From NCBI RefSeq assembly GCF_028640845.1, contig NC_080540.1, positions 227,028,794-227,092,793 on the forward strand: 64,000 nucleotides of DNA. Direction: 5' to 3'. Under the pieces are notes generated by a model. It made no database searches. It saw nothing but the letters and a program-made list of their open reading frames with translations, and had not been told where the DNA came from. The stretch comes from Ahaetulla prasina. Its lineage: Eukaryota; Chordata; Lepidosauria; Squamata; Colubridae. Positions 34,501 through 46,500 of the stretch are shown piece after piece (position 1 is the first letter of the stretch; the number at the start of each line of letters is the position of its first letter). The position numbers were made by a program, and so were the translations under genes.

Positions 34501-37500
34501 CCCAATCGGGTTTTTGACTGCATGCACTAAAATAAGCCCCCCCCCAAAAAATAACCCCTCCCGAAAAATATTTAAACGCATACGCAGTCGGTCCCCGCCA
34601 TTTCCTCTGGTTTCCTCGACCTCCCTGAAAATAAGGCCAAGCACTTATTTCGGGGTTCAAAAAATATAAAACAGGGTCTTATTTTCAAGGAACACAGTAT
34701 TTACCTTGGAGGAGTTTTAAGACAACTTGCACTAATTCATTGTTAGTAAAAATACATTTTAATGGCTGTTGCAGTTTCCTGTGGGATGGAAAAATCACTT
34801 TATTTAATTGGGTTCAGTTGGATTCCACTCTACGTTCATTTTTGGACTTTGGCTCTTTTAACAAATGCCATGACTTTCAGTTTTTGGAAATTATCTACCA
34901 GCCTATTCAGTTTGCAGTGCTGAACTATGGAGCTCATTGGCATTGTATTGTATTGGTGAGCAGGAGATAAGGCCTACATCATCTCCATACAGGACTATTA
35001 TGTTGGGGGTGTAATAATCTGTGTTAGTCATTGTCTCCATCACAGAGTTAAAGAATAATTAACAAAGTAAGGCCCAAAATATATTCCTGACACCTTTGAA
35101 TGAATATTGCTTCTGAAAGCAGTCTCTGGTTATTATATCTAACTCTGAGGAAGGAATTGGCATATGAATTTTTGATCACACAAAGAAGACACCGATTCAT
35201 GTTGATATTCCCGAGTTTATCCCACAGAGTCTTTCTAATTGTAGAGTCAAAAGCAAATAGAAAGTCCAAAAATGACACAAATAAGGTTGATTATATAAAT
35301 TATTCCTGGATAAAATGACATAATATCAAAATACGGTGTACACTGACTGACGATCTCACCTTGTTTGTCCCCTATAATTTCCTTAGTTTTCATCCAAGTT
35401 TGGAGCTTATTACTCACATTCTTTGCATATAACTTGTCAAGATAAGTTTGTGATTATTGAGGTTTTTCTCATTTTGTTGGAAATAGAAACATTTATGGTT
35501 ATCCTAGTCCTCAAGCATCTTCTCTATTGTAATAGGGGACAGTATACAAAGTTTCATAATATGCTCCCGAGTTTGAACTGAGCCCTGATTGGCCCTGGGC
35601 AGAAATTCACCCAAACCAAGAACACTTCCTTTTCTTGACAGAAAGGATGTGTTGATGCCATGCATCTTTCATAGCCTTCAGCTTCTTTTCCCTAAGGATT
35701 GATTCAAATTGTGATTTGAGATCATACAAAATTTTACAAATGGCCTAAGATGGAAACATTTATAAACAACATAGATGACTTTAATTTTCCTTGTGAGCAG
35801 CTGACATTCTCAAACCATTGTTGATCTTAGTTGTACAGGTAAATGGGACCATTCCTTTTGAATCAAATTTGCTGATACAAATCCATCTGGAAAACTTGTG
35901 GTGAATTGACAAATAAGTTGAGCAAATTTTTAAAACATATTTGACTCTAGCCATTGAGTTGTGGCATTAGCATTTTTTTACTACCTTTGGGTCATGGTAG
36001 AGTGTGTCTTCTGAAAAGCCACTCTCAGGTGTGTCACGTTAAATGTGGGAAAAGGAATGGAACAAGAGGAATTTAAAATTCCTGTGAATTTGCTTTTGAA
36101 ATCATATTTAGAATCAAAGTCATGTGTTTTGCTTATGGCAAAGCACAAATTAAAACATAGAACACTAAATTAAAATTTATTTTTATTTCACAGTTGTTGT
36201 TCTGTCCCCCCACCTCACATAGGAAGACACACGAGCAAACAACGTCTACCAGTCATTTATTTTTACAAGCCAATCCCTTTAGCAGATAAAAGTTCTGGCA
36301 GCTACTTTCCAAATGCCTGCCAAGTTTCTTATCACCTCTAGAAACAGGAGTCTGAGTATCTGTAGTCCGTTGCTGGGGCAACCAAAAGTTCAAAGAGTAG
36401 TCTGAAGTCATGCACAAAGTCCAAGCCTTAAGTCCGAAAAACCCCACCCACTTTTATCCCCTGTGGGGCATGGCTCAGTGACTCAGCAATCTCTGGCCCT
36501 TCCATGCCTCTTCCTTTGCTGCGCACGCCTCTCCCTCCGACACTGCCTGGGATCAATCCAAGATTGATCTTCGTCACTCCCTTTAAGTGGGTGCTCCAAC
36601 ATGCCTTCCTCCTGGCCTTCAGCTGGAACCTGAGACGTTGCCAGAAAGGAGGGTCCTGGAGAGGGAGGCCTTGTCAGCTCCTCCCCTTCACTTTCAGAGT
36701 CATCTTCCTCCATGAGGGCAGGCTCGAGAGCCGGAGTCACAACAGTTGTTCTCTTAATTCTTACAGGACCTGAAAACCCTTGGCTGGTACAGGCATACAT
36801 CTCTGCTGCTAAGCACCCTTTTGGTTCTATCGTGGCTCAAGAGGTGTTTCAGAGTGGTGTCATCCCTGCAGACACAGATTTCCGTATTTACAGAGATTTT
36901 GGCAATGTTCCAGGTGTGTTAGTAGGATCAGTAGCTTTTGGGCCTATACTTGGAAGGACAATGAAAAATAGGTAGGAGGATTGTCAAACAAAGAAAAGCT
37001 TGTGATACAGAGCTGTCCAATGATGTTCATGTCTAATGTTGATGTGCACATTGCAGATTTTCTGAGCCAAAGAAATGGTAAGGTAATGAAGGTGGGGTTA
37101 CAAGGACAATGGTTTTATTAAGAATGGCGAGTTGGATAAGGAGAACCTCCCTTGTTCTCCCTTATGGCTGGGCCAGTGCATTCTGAGTTAATGTTGATTT
37201 AGCAATAGCAATAGCAGCTAGACCTGTTTACCACACCATAGTGCTTTATAGCACTCTCTGAACACTTTACAGTGTCAGCATATTGCCCCTAACTATCTGG
37301 ATCCTCATTTTACTGACCTCAGAAAAATGAAAAGCTGAGTCAACCTTGAGCCTCATCAGAATCGAATTCCAGGCTGTGGGCAGAGTTTACCTGCATTACT
37401 GCATTCTGCGCTGTCAGCTTTACCAACCAGAGTAATAAAGAACTGTTTATTAATATTTTTCTGAAACATTTTCTGAAGCCACCATGTGGGAAAGCAAGAA

Positions 37501-40500
37501 AGAAAAGCATAAATAATAAGCACACAATCAAAATTATGAAGCTGTGAGCAAATATTGAAATATGATTATTTAGTAGAAAATTTCATAGCAATAGCACTTT
37601 GTTATGTCCTGCACCGGCAGTGGCGGCCCCTAGTGGTGGAGATGGTTTCTTGTCTCCTGACACCGGTGACAGGCCGACACACAGGCCTCTATGTCTTTAT
37701 CTAGTCCTGGCCACCACAGGTAGCTCCTACCCAGGGCCTTCATCCTAACAATGCCCGGGTGACCCCGGTGAAGTGTCCCTAGAATGGACTGTCGGAGGGG
37801 GGGCGGAACTACAACCCTATGCCCCCAGAGGAGGCAACCCTGTTGGGTAGAGAGCTCGTGCTGCCTTCGCTTATAAGGCTGCAATTCAGGGCTGACAGGA
37901 CCCTGGGGCCATCCACGGAGAACCCAATCAAGAACTTTTGAGATGACTCTGTCCAAGCCAGACATTCTAGCAATGTCACAAGCAGTAACGGGAAAGGCGG
38001 AACCGTCAATCAGAAAAACATGGGACGCTGGAGCCGGGTCTTCCACCTTGGTCATCAATGGGCAACGGCTCAGCGCGTCAGCATGGCCCAAATGTTTCCC
38101 AGGCCTATAGACCAGGGAATAGGAATAAGCTGCCAGGAACACCGACCATCTGGTTATTCTTGGTGATAGTACTTGCGGAGTCTGTCTATCCCCAGCCAAA
38201 ATCCCCAACAGCGGCTTGTGATCTGTAACAAGTTCAAACGGGCGACCGTAGAGATACTCATGGAACCGCTTGACCCCCGCAACCAACGCCAATGCTTCTT
38301 TATCCAACTGTGAGTAGTTGCGTTCCGCGGCAGCCAAGGTTCGAGAAAAGAATGCAATCGGGGCTTCCGACCCGTTGGGCAGCCGATGACTCAACACAGC
38401 GCCAACCCCATACTGAGACGCATCGCAGGAGAGGACAAGCGGCAGGTTTTCGTTGAACTGTGTAAGAACTGCGTTAGACACCAAGAGTTGCTTGACAGCC
38501 TGGAAAGCAGGCCCTGCCGGTACAGGACATAACACACTTAGACTTATATACCACTTTACAGCCCTCTCTAAGTGGTTTACAGAATCAGCATATTGCTCCC
38601 AACAATCTGACTCCTCATTTTACCAACCTCCAAAGAATGGAAGACTGAGTCAACCTTGAGCCTGGTGAAATTCAAACTGCCAACTGCTGGTACCCGATAG
38701 TCAGCAGAACTAGCCTGCAGTACTGCATTCTAACCACTGCGCCACCATAGCTCTTCATAGTTAATTTAACCTTACTTGTCAAATAATTAAATTTAGTTAG
38801 GAATACTTTGTAAAGTTATATTAAATAACGTTATGATTTAATTTAATTATACTGACAGGAATAGACCTGGCTTTCATTGAAAATGGTTACATCTATCATA
38901 CAAAATATGACACAGTGGATCGTATATTGACAGATACTATTCAGAGAGCAGGTTAGTATTTGTAGTTTTTCATGATTTCAATGGCAAGGTAAGATTAAAG
39001 TATTGTTCCCCTTAACGAAAATTGAAATTAATAGGCCCAAAATCTCAGTATTCTAAAGATAACACTTTGAAAATAAAAAGTTTATGGATAAATATAACTA
39101 GGTAAATTAATTTTGCTTCTCCTATATTAAGGCGTTTGGGTAAAGTTAATTGATTTTAATTACTACAAGCAATTTAGATATCATAGCTTTGATAAACTTT
39201 TCCTTGAATTTTTCCCTGGTTACATCTTACTTGCGTCTTTATCATTATTGGCCCTGCAGTATACTGAATTATTTCTATACTTATATTAAGGTTTGTAACT
39301 ATATTTTAAAAACTCAGGCCCTCAATATATTGAATTTTGTCCAGACCATTTACTGTTCCCCTTTCAATTTTTATTTGTTTTGTGAATTTAAAAAAATTCA
39401 AATTCAAATTGTTTCATGATATAATATTAATGAAATGGTGTGCTGATATACTTAATAAAAGACAAATCCTTAATATATACTATTTTTCCCCCCAAGGTGA
39501 CAATATCATAGCTGTGCTAAAATACTTAGCAAACTCAGATATATCAACCAAATCTCGGGAATATAGACACGGAAATGTTGTCTACTTTGATGTTCTTGGC
39601 ATGTTTATTTTGGCTTACCCAGCTCGTGTAGGTGCCATTATGAATTGCATCATTGCGTCAATTGCCATGCTTTATCTAGGCAAAAAAGTTCTACAGCCAA
39701 GAAAAAGAGGTAAGTTCATTTCATGTTCTATCCCACACAGACATTACCCAGGAATATTGTTCTATTTAAGAATAAGCAACTTTATATAAAATATAGAAAA
39801 AGAAATAGGAAGTAAAATACATTAGAAGCAGGGGTTAAAAGTAAAAGAAAACTTAATAAACCTTGTTTGCATATTGTGGCACATGGATTTTGGGGCCTGG
39901 CAAAGCCACTGCTTTGCAGATGTGAGCCAGACATTGGAGTGAGGAAAAAGAGAAAAAAGACAGTTTAGCTTTGACAACTCTGCTGTCACGAGGCTGATGA
40001 GCTGATCTGGCTACTAGGACCTCCTCAATTGCGATGGGACATGTTGCCAATTTAACCAAAAATTGAAGATGGAGTGAGAGAAGGAATGAAGAGAAAGGGG
40101 GGAAAAAAAGAGTAAAGTTTATAACTGGAACAACTAGAGATGCTGGAGAGAAAAGGATGGAGAGAAGTTGGAGAGTAAATCAAAGAACTGAATTGAAGGG
40201 CAAGTGTTGGTTCCTGTTTGGGGAGAGGAAAAGAACAATCTAGGGGTTGCTTCCCTAGAAGTCAGGAAGCAAATAACCAGAGTCCCAAGACCCTGGAGGG
40301 CTAGGAGGAGTATGCCTGGTTGCAAGAGGTAGCTTCACCCAAGATTGGAAGAAATGGGCAATCAGCTGCTGGTAGGGAAGCTCTGGTTTTGGAGGAAATC
40401 TGGACAGAAGATGCTGAGAGAGATTCTTCCCCCTATAGAGGAATGGAAGATGTTAAGCTGAGATGGAAAAAAGTCAAGTGATACTACAAACACCCCAGTA

Positions 40501-43500
40501 ATCCCAGCCAATTCCTTTCTTTTCTTCTTTCTCTCTAATCAAGTCCAGAGGGAAATGGGGGAAAGAAGCAGGGGAGGTAAAGGGGGATGGTTGCTGATAG
40601 AGAGACCTAGTAGGGAGACCCAACATCAGAACTGTGATTTATACCTGTTGTAAATTCCTGCTGTGTTTCTGTGTGTCTTGCTGCCTTTGCTTAGAGATAA
40701 ACCTCCAGTTCAAAATTAAACCCTGTCACACTATAACATATAAATGGCACCCAATAAGGGGCTAATTACCCGCTTGTTAAAGGGTCAGTTGTTAACACAG
40801 AGCATGGATATGTGACAGGGAGGAGTGTTTGCCAAGCTACAGAATCTAAACAGACCGGTTACCAGAAGTTTGCTAAGGCATTTGTTTGTTTGTTTACATT
40901 TATACCCCGCCCTTCTCCGAAGACTCAGGGCGGCTTACAGTGTATAAGGCAATAGTCTCATTCTATTTGTATATTTTTACAAAGTCAACTTATTGCCCCC
41001 CCAACAATCTGGGCCCTCATTTTACCTACCTTATAAAGGATGGAAGGCTGAGTCAACCTTGGGCCGGGCTTGAACCTGCAGTAATTGCAGGCTCTGTGTT
41101 CTTAATAACAGGCTTTACCAGCCTGAGCTATTCCGGCCCCGATTTGATGTGGGGGGTGGGAGTAACGGTTTGTAAATGGAAGATCCAATGCAAAGCGTTC
41201 AGGAGGTGCTACACGTACAGTGATAACTTCTTGTGAGAAGGCAGGCTGTCTGCAAAGTGGCCAGTATCTGGGCTGCTGCTGCCCTGTCCCATTAAGATCT
41301 TAGGGATCCTTGGTACTCTCTGAGCTTGCTTATTTTCTTGCAGATGTTTCATTACCTAAAACTAGGTAACATCATCAGTGCTAGTAAGAAGTGGGGTTTC
41401 CTCTCAGTTTAAATTCCAGTGGCTTTCCCTGATATTGTTGGCGGAAGTTCTTTGGCTGGGCTGTTTACTGTTGGCTTGTTTGGCAGTTCCTTGATTGGGG
41501 TACTGTTTACTTGATTGTTGGCCTGATGTTAATCTTGGAGTTCATCTATGCTCATCTGGGTACTGATTGCTGGCGGGGAGGTGTTTTGGTTTTTTTGTCT
41601 CCTTTTTGTCTTGTTGATTGTCTCTTTTGCATAGTGTGTAATATTATGTCTATGTCTATGTGTCTATTGATGGTTAATTTATCAGAGTGCACAGAAATTC
41701 CCTGGCATTTTTGGACTTGGCTTCGATGGTCACAATTTCCCAACTGAAACTATGGTGGTTTGTGAAATTAAAACATCCTGAAGCAGCCTAAGGTACATAG
41801 AAGATTTACTGTTTTCAGAACTAGAACTCACAAAGAGAAGTAGTAGAGGAACAAGAGTTGTAGAAGTTTTAGGGAAGAATGGTATAGTAAGTAGTGAGTA
41901 CTAGCATGTGGGTACTTGTAGGTGTATCCTCTAGAGGCCAGGTGGGGTTGTGTTGGCTTTCTGGGGCTTTGGAGCCCACTCCCCTGTATATAAGAACCAG
42001 AACCTCAAAGGAAAGAGAGGCAACAGTAAGATAGTATGAGCCAGGAGTGATTTTCTGGAGGAGTCTGAGCAGAAGTGAAGGAAATGAGAAAGGAAATTTG
42101 AAAGCCAAGAGAGAGCTTTCAAGTAGTTTGTGCAGAAACTGAAAAAGGAAGAAGAATAGAATAGAATAGAATTTTATTGGCCAAGTGTGATTGGACACAC
42201 AAGGAATTTGTCTTGGTGCATATGCTCTCAGTGTACATAAAAGAAAAGATACGTTCATCAAGGTACAACATTTACAACACAATTGATGATCAATATATCA
42301 ATATAAATCATAAGGATTGCCAGCAACAAGTTATAGTCATACAGTCATAAGTGGAAGGAGATTGGTGATGGGAGCTATGAAACGATTAATAGTAGTGCAG
42401 ATTCAGTAAATAGTCTGACAGAATGTGTACTGTTTGGAAAAATGTTGGAAAGGAAGGAGGTATCTGAGGACGATGTGGGGGCTGAAGCCATATCTGTGCC
42501 AGTGTAATTATATGGGACGGGGGTGGAGAAAGACATTCCACAGGACTTTCTTTTTGAATAGATGCCAAAAACACAGGGCTGGACAAAAAAAAATAGGATG
42601 GGTAGATTAGTTGCATGTTTGACAGTTGCCAGTACTTAACAAGGTTATGATGGATGGCTAGATTAACTTTGTGTTGCAATTATGAGTGTTTTAAGATGGA
42701 GATTATGGTGCTGTGAAGATGGCAATTCTGTGACACTTTGAGGTCAAGCTTAGAGGTAGACTTTCTAGAATTTCATAAGACTCTAACCCTAACACTAAGG
42801 GAGACAAAGGGACTTTAAGCATGGCAGTTCTCATTATATGTGAGAAAATTGGTCATGGAAGCAAAGCATGCCTAAAGAACAAAGTGCAAACAGCTAATTA
42901 GGCAAGACCTCAAAGAACTGCACAGTTCCTGGTCATGGTCCCAGGTAGGATGAAGAACACTACTATGCTGGCTCAACAATCCAAAGCATCCTTGGGAACA
43001 CAAGGAAAAATCCCCATTATAGGACTGGAGGTGTGGGCCTGAAAACTGCTGCCATGTGAAAGAGGGGGAGTGTCAACGGTCTTCTCCATGATATCATGTT
43101 GGGAATTGACATCCTTATCACTTAAGGGAGTGCTGGTTGGCTTGCCAGCAGCCTCTTCAAACAGCTTAGGTGAACCCACACCCACACCCACATAGTAAGT
43201 GTTGGTTCATGTTTGGGGAGAAGAGAAGAACAATCCAGAAGTAGCTTCCTTGGAAGTCAGATGGTGAAGATCCAAAGGCATGAGTTCCATCCAATAAATG
43301 CTGTGAAGGATCCAGCTGGTTGTGGGTAGTGGCTTCATCCAAGACCTTTGAAAAGACAGAGGGAACCGGCTGTTGGTAGAGAAGCCCTGGTTTTGGTGCA
43401 AAATATAGGCAGAGGATCCAGAGAGGGTTCACAACTCCTTTCAAACCTTATTCCCTCAAGCCATACGTTCTTTCATTACACCAATATTACAATTTATACA

Positions 43501-46500
43501 TTTCCCAGAGATTTATAATTTCATTTTCTGTTTCTGTACCTCCACTGGAGGAAATGAACAGAAGCAGCTACTTTTAAACTGCAGACATTAGACAGCAAAA
43601 GTACATAAAAGTAAGAATAATGCTTGGGAAACCCATGAGAAAACAACTAAGAAATTTAAGCTTTAATAATATGTTCCTTGCATCAGCTAAGCCTTTATAC
43701 ATTTTCCCTGTCAGTTATTTAGCATGAATATGATTGAAGTTAGGATTGCCCGAGTTTCTGAAACAGCCCCAGAGTAAGGATAATGGTACATGCACAAAAG
43801 TTCAGTTTATTAGTCTGCAGATCCTACACAGGAATGTAGGATCTGCAGACTAACAAACTGAACTTCTGTTTGCATCCACAGTTAGTTGGGGACACAACTT
43901 GCCCAAATTAGTAATATATAGATATTGGCATATTACGATTATTGCCTTTCTCCTCTCATAATCCTGATACAATGCTTTTGATGGTGTATGTATGAAATGC
44001 TTCTTGATCTAGAAGAAAAGGTAATTGGTAGAAATGCATCGTAGAGAGTAAGTGAAAAATACTGAATTGAGAGCCATGGGACCAAGCAAAATGAAATTTT
44101 CTGCTAATTTTAATAAGACACAACCTGCTATATACTGAATAGAATAGAATAGAATAGAATAGAATAGAATAGAATAGAATAGAATTTTTTATTGGCCAAG
44201 TGTGATTGGACACACAAGGAATTTGTCTTGGTGCATATGCTCTCAGTACATAAAAGAAAAGATACGTTCATCAAGGTACAACATTTACAACACAAATGAT
44301 GGTCAATATATCAATATAAATCATCAGGATTTCCAGCAACAAAGTTACAGTCATACAGTCATAAGTGGAAAGAGATTGGTGATGGGAACAATGAGAAGAT
44401 TAATAGTAGTGTAGATTTAGTAAATAGTTTGACAGTGTTGAGGGAATTATTTGTTTAGCAGAGTGATGGCCTTCGGGAAAAAACTGTTCTTGTGTCTAGT
44501 TATTCTGGTGTGCAGTGCTCTATAGCGTCGTTTTGAGGGTAGGAGTTGAAACAGTTTATGTCCTGGATGTAAGGGATCTGTAAATATTTTCATGGCTCTC
44601 TTGATTCGTGCAATATACAGGTCCTCAATGGAAGGCAGGTTGGTAGCAATTATTTTTTCTGCAGTTCTAATTATCCTCTGAAGTCTGTTTCTTTCTTGTT
44701 GGGTTGCAGAACCGAACCAGACAGTTATAGAGGTGCAAATGACAGACTCAATAATTCCTCTGTAGAACTGAATCAGCAGCTCCTTGGGCAGTTTGAGCTT
44801 TCTGAGTTGGCGCAGAAAGAACAGTCTTTGTTGTCCTTTTTTGATGATGTTTTTGATGTTAGCTGTCCATTTTAGATCTTGCGATATGATAGAACCTAGA
44901 AATTTAAAGGTTTCTACTGTTGATACTGTGTTGTTTAGTATTGTGAGAGGTGGAAATATGGAAGCAGTTTCTTCCATAAAAGAGTAAAAGTCTTGCCGCG
45001 TTGCAATTAAGTCAAATCAGAAACACTGCAACTAGAATATAAAAAGATAAAACATATAAAGCAATAATTTGTAATTCAGTCATGAAAAGAAAAAGCTTTA
45101 GTTTTTGTTGCCATTTTTATTTTACCAGGAACCACGTCTTATTATTTTAGTCTTTCTAAAAGAAATAGAACGGTATGTCTCTGATTTTAATATCTTTTTC
45201 CTTTCCCCCCCAGCAATTAACTATCTGAAGGAATTTGCAGTTGCTTTAGGCTTTATACTGCTTAGTTTCTTTGTCACCTTCACTGGCATCCTTCTTGTGG
45301 CAATATTTATTTCTCTTATTGGACAATCTCTTTGCTGGTATACCCACTACTATGTCTCCTATTTTCTCTATGGATCTGCAGCTCTGGCTACACTGATTTT
45401 TGTGCATACATTAGCCAAGAAATTTTATTATAAAGTAAGTACTATTATGTTTTATTACATGATTGAATTTAGCAATGATTATTTTCTTTCCATAAATATA
45501 AAGACCTCTGTTAGATGAGTCAGACTGCTCAGTAAAACTCTTCTCTAGGCAGAAGTCTATCCCAACTTTCTCTGATTTGCTCCTTGTTGATTAAATGTTT
45601 CAATGTTTCCTCTAAATTCCTTAGCGAGGCAAAATTTCCAAGTGAACTTCATTATAACACAAAAAATAGGCAGTTCTCAGGCTATATATGAATCCCAGAT
45701 CATTTTGATCGCCCTTTGACCTTCTCAAAGTTGGGCTAACAGAATCCAGGGATAAAATTGTGATCTTTGACAGGATGATGCTGACCCTTTCTTAATAGTT
45801 GAAACCCAAAATAGCTGTTTTAAACTTCTAGCACATCCCCACTTGTTCAAAAATATGATAAGATTCTCGAAAGCTGTCCTTCTGTGTTCACCTAGATCAT
45901 GGGTCTCAAACTTGGCTCTTTTAAGACTTGTGGACTTCAACTCCCAGAGCTGGCTGAGGAATTCTGGAAGTTGAAGTCCCCAAGTCTTTAGAGCCAAGTT
46001 TGCAAACCCCGACCTAGATTCCTCTTTATACTTAGCTTTTTCAAAGGGTTCCTATTGCATCCCTCGTATTTGTAGTCAGAAGTAGTAGACAATTTCTGGT
46101 TGGGACAGCTCCTGTTTCGACAGGACGAGGAACTTCCTATATATTGTGTATTAAGAAGCAATTTTCTGCTTTTAAAATGCCTGATGCATTGTCGTCAAAT
46201 TTAAATCAAAGAGGATTGACGTTTTTATTTTGTTTTTCTTTTCCCAGCATGCTAATGAACAGTTCCTAGGAGAACTCTTCTTTGATGTTCCACTTGCACT
46301 TTGGTCTATTTCAGGGGTTCTGCTTACTTACCAGGGAATTTCCTCTGCATTTATTTGTGCAATATGGGTAGCTTTTCCACTCCTCACAAAACTAATGACC
46401 TATAAGGAATTGAAAGAAAAAGGTATGGCAACAAGACTTATCCCCATAAGTTCTGGTAAGGCAGGGGTGGCTATCTTTATAGCCAAGACTATATTTTTGT

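Larger units (their letters stand above)
37585..38758 (-). mobile_element. tRNA-derived SINE split by a 935-bp insertion
   Basis: The tail half (ATAGCAATAGCACTT, to 37599) is separated from the remainder (CACTTAGACTTATATACCAC onward, 38535-38758) by the element at 37600-38534. CACTT is duplicated at the junctions. The B-box-like and GGCGCAGTGG parts are at the right end. Confidence 0.9.

Noticed and set aside
36483..36800. 105-codon minus-strand frame as a gene
   Set aside because: It starts antisense within ERMP1 exon 5 and runs into the LTR.
39337..39789. 150-codon frame as an alternative protein
   Set aside because: It is ERMP1 exon 7 plus read-through into both introns; splice sites at 39497 and 39709 restore the family sequence and phase.
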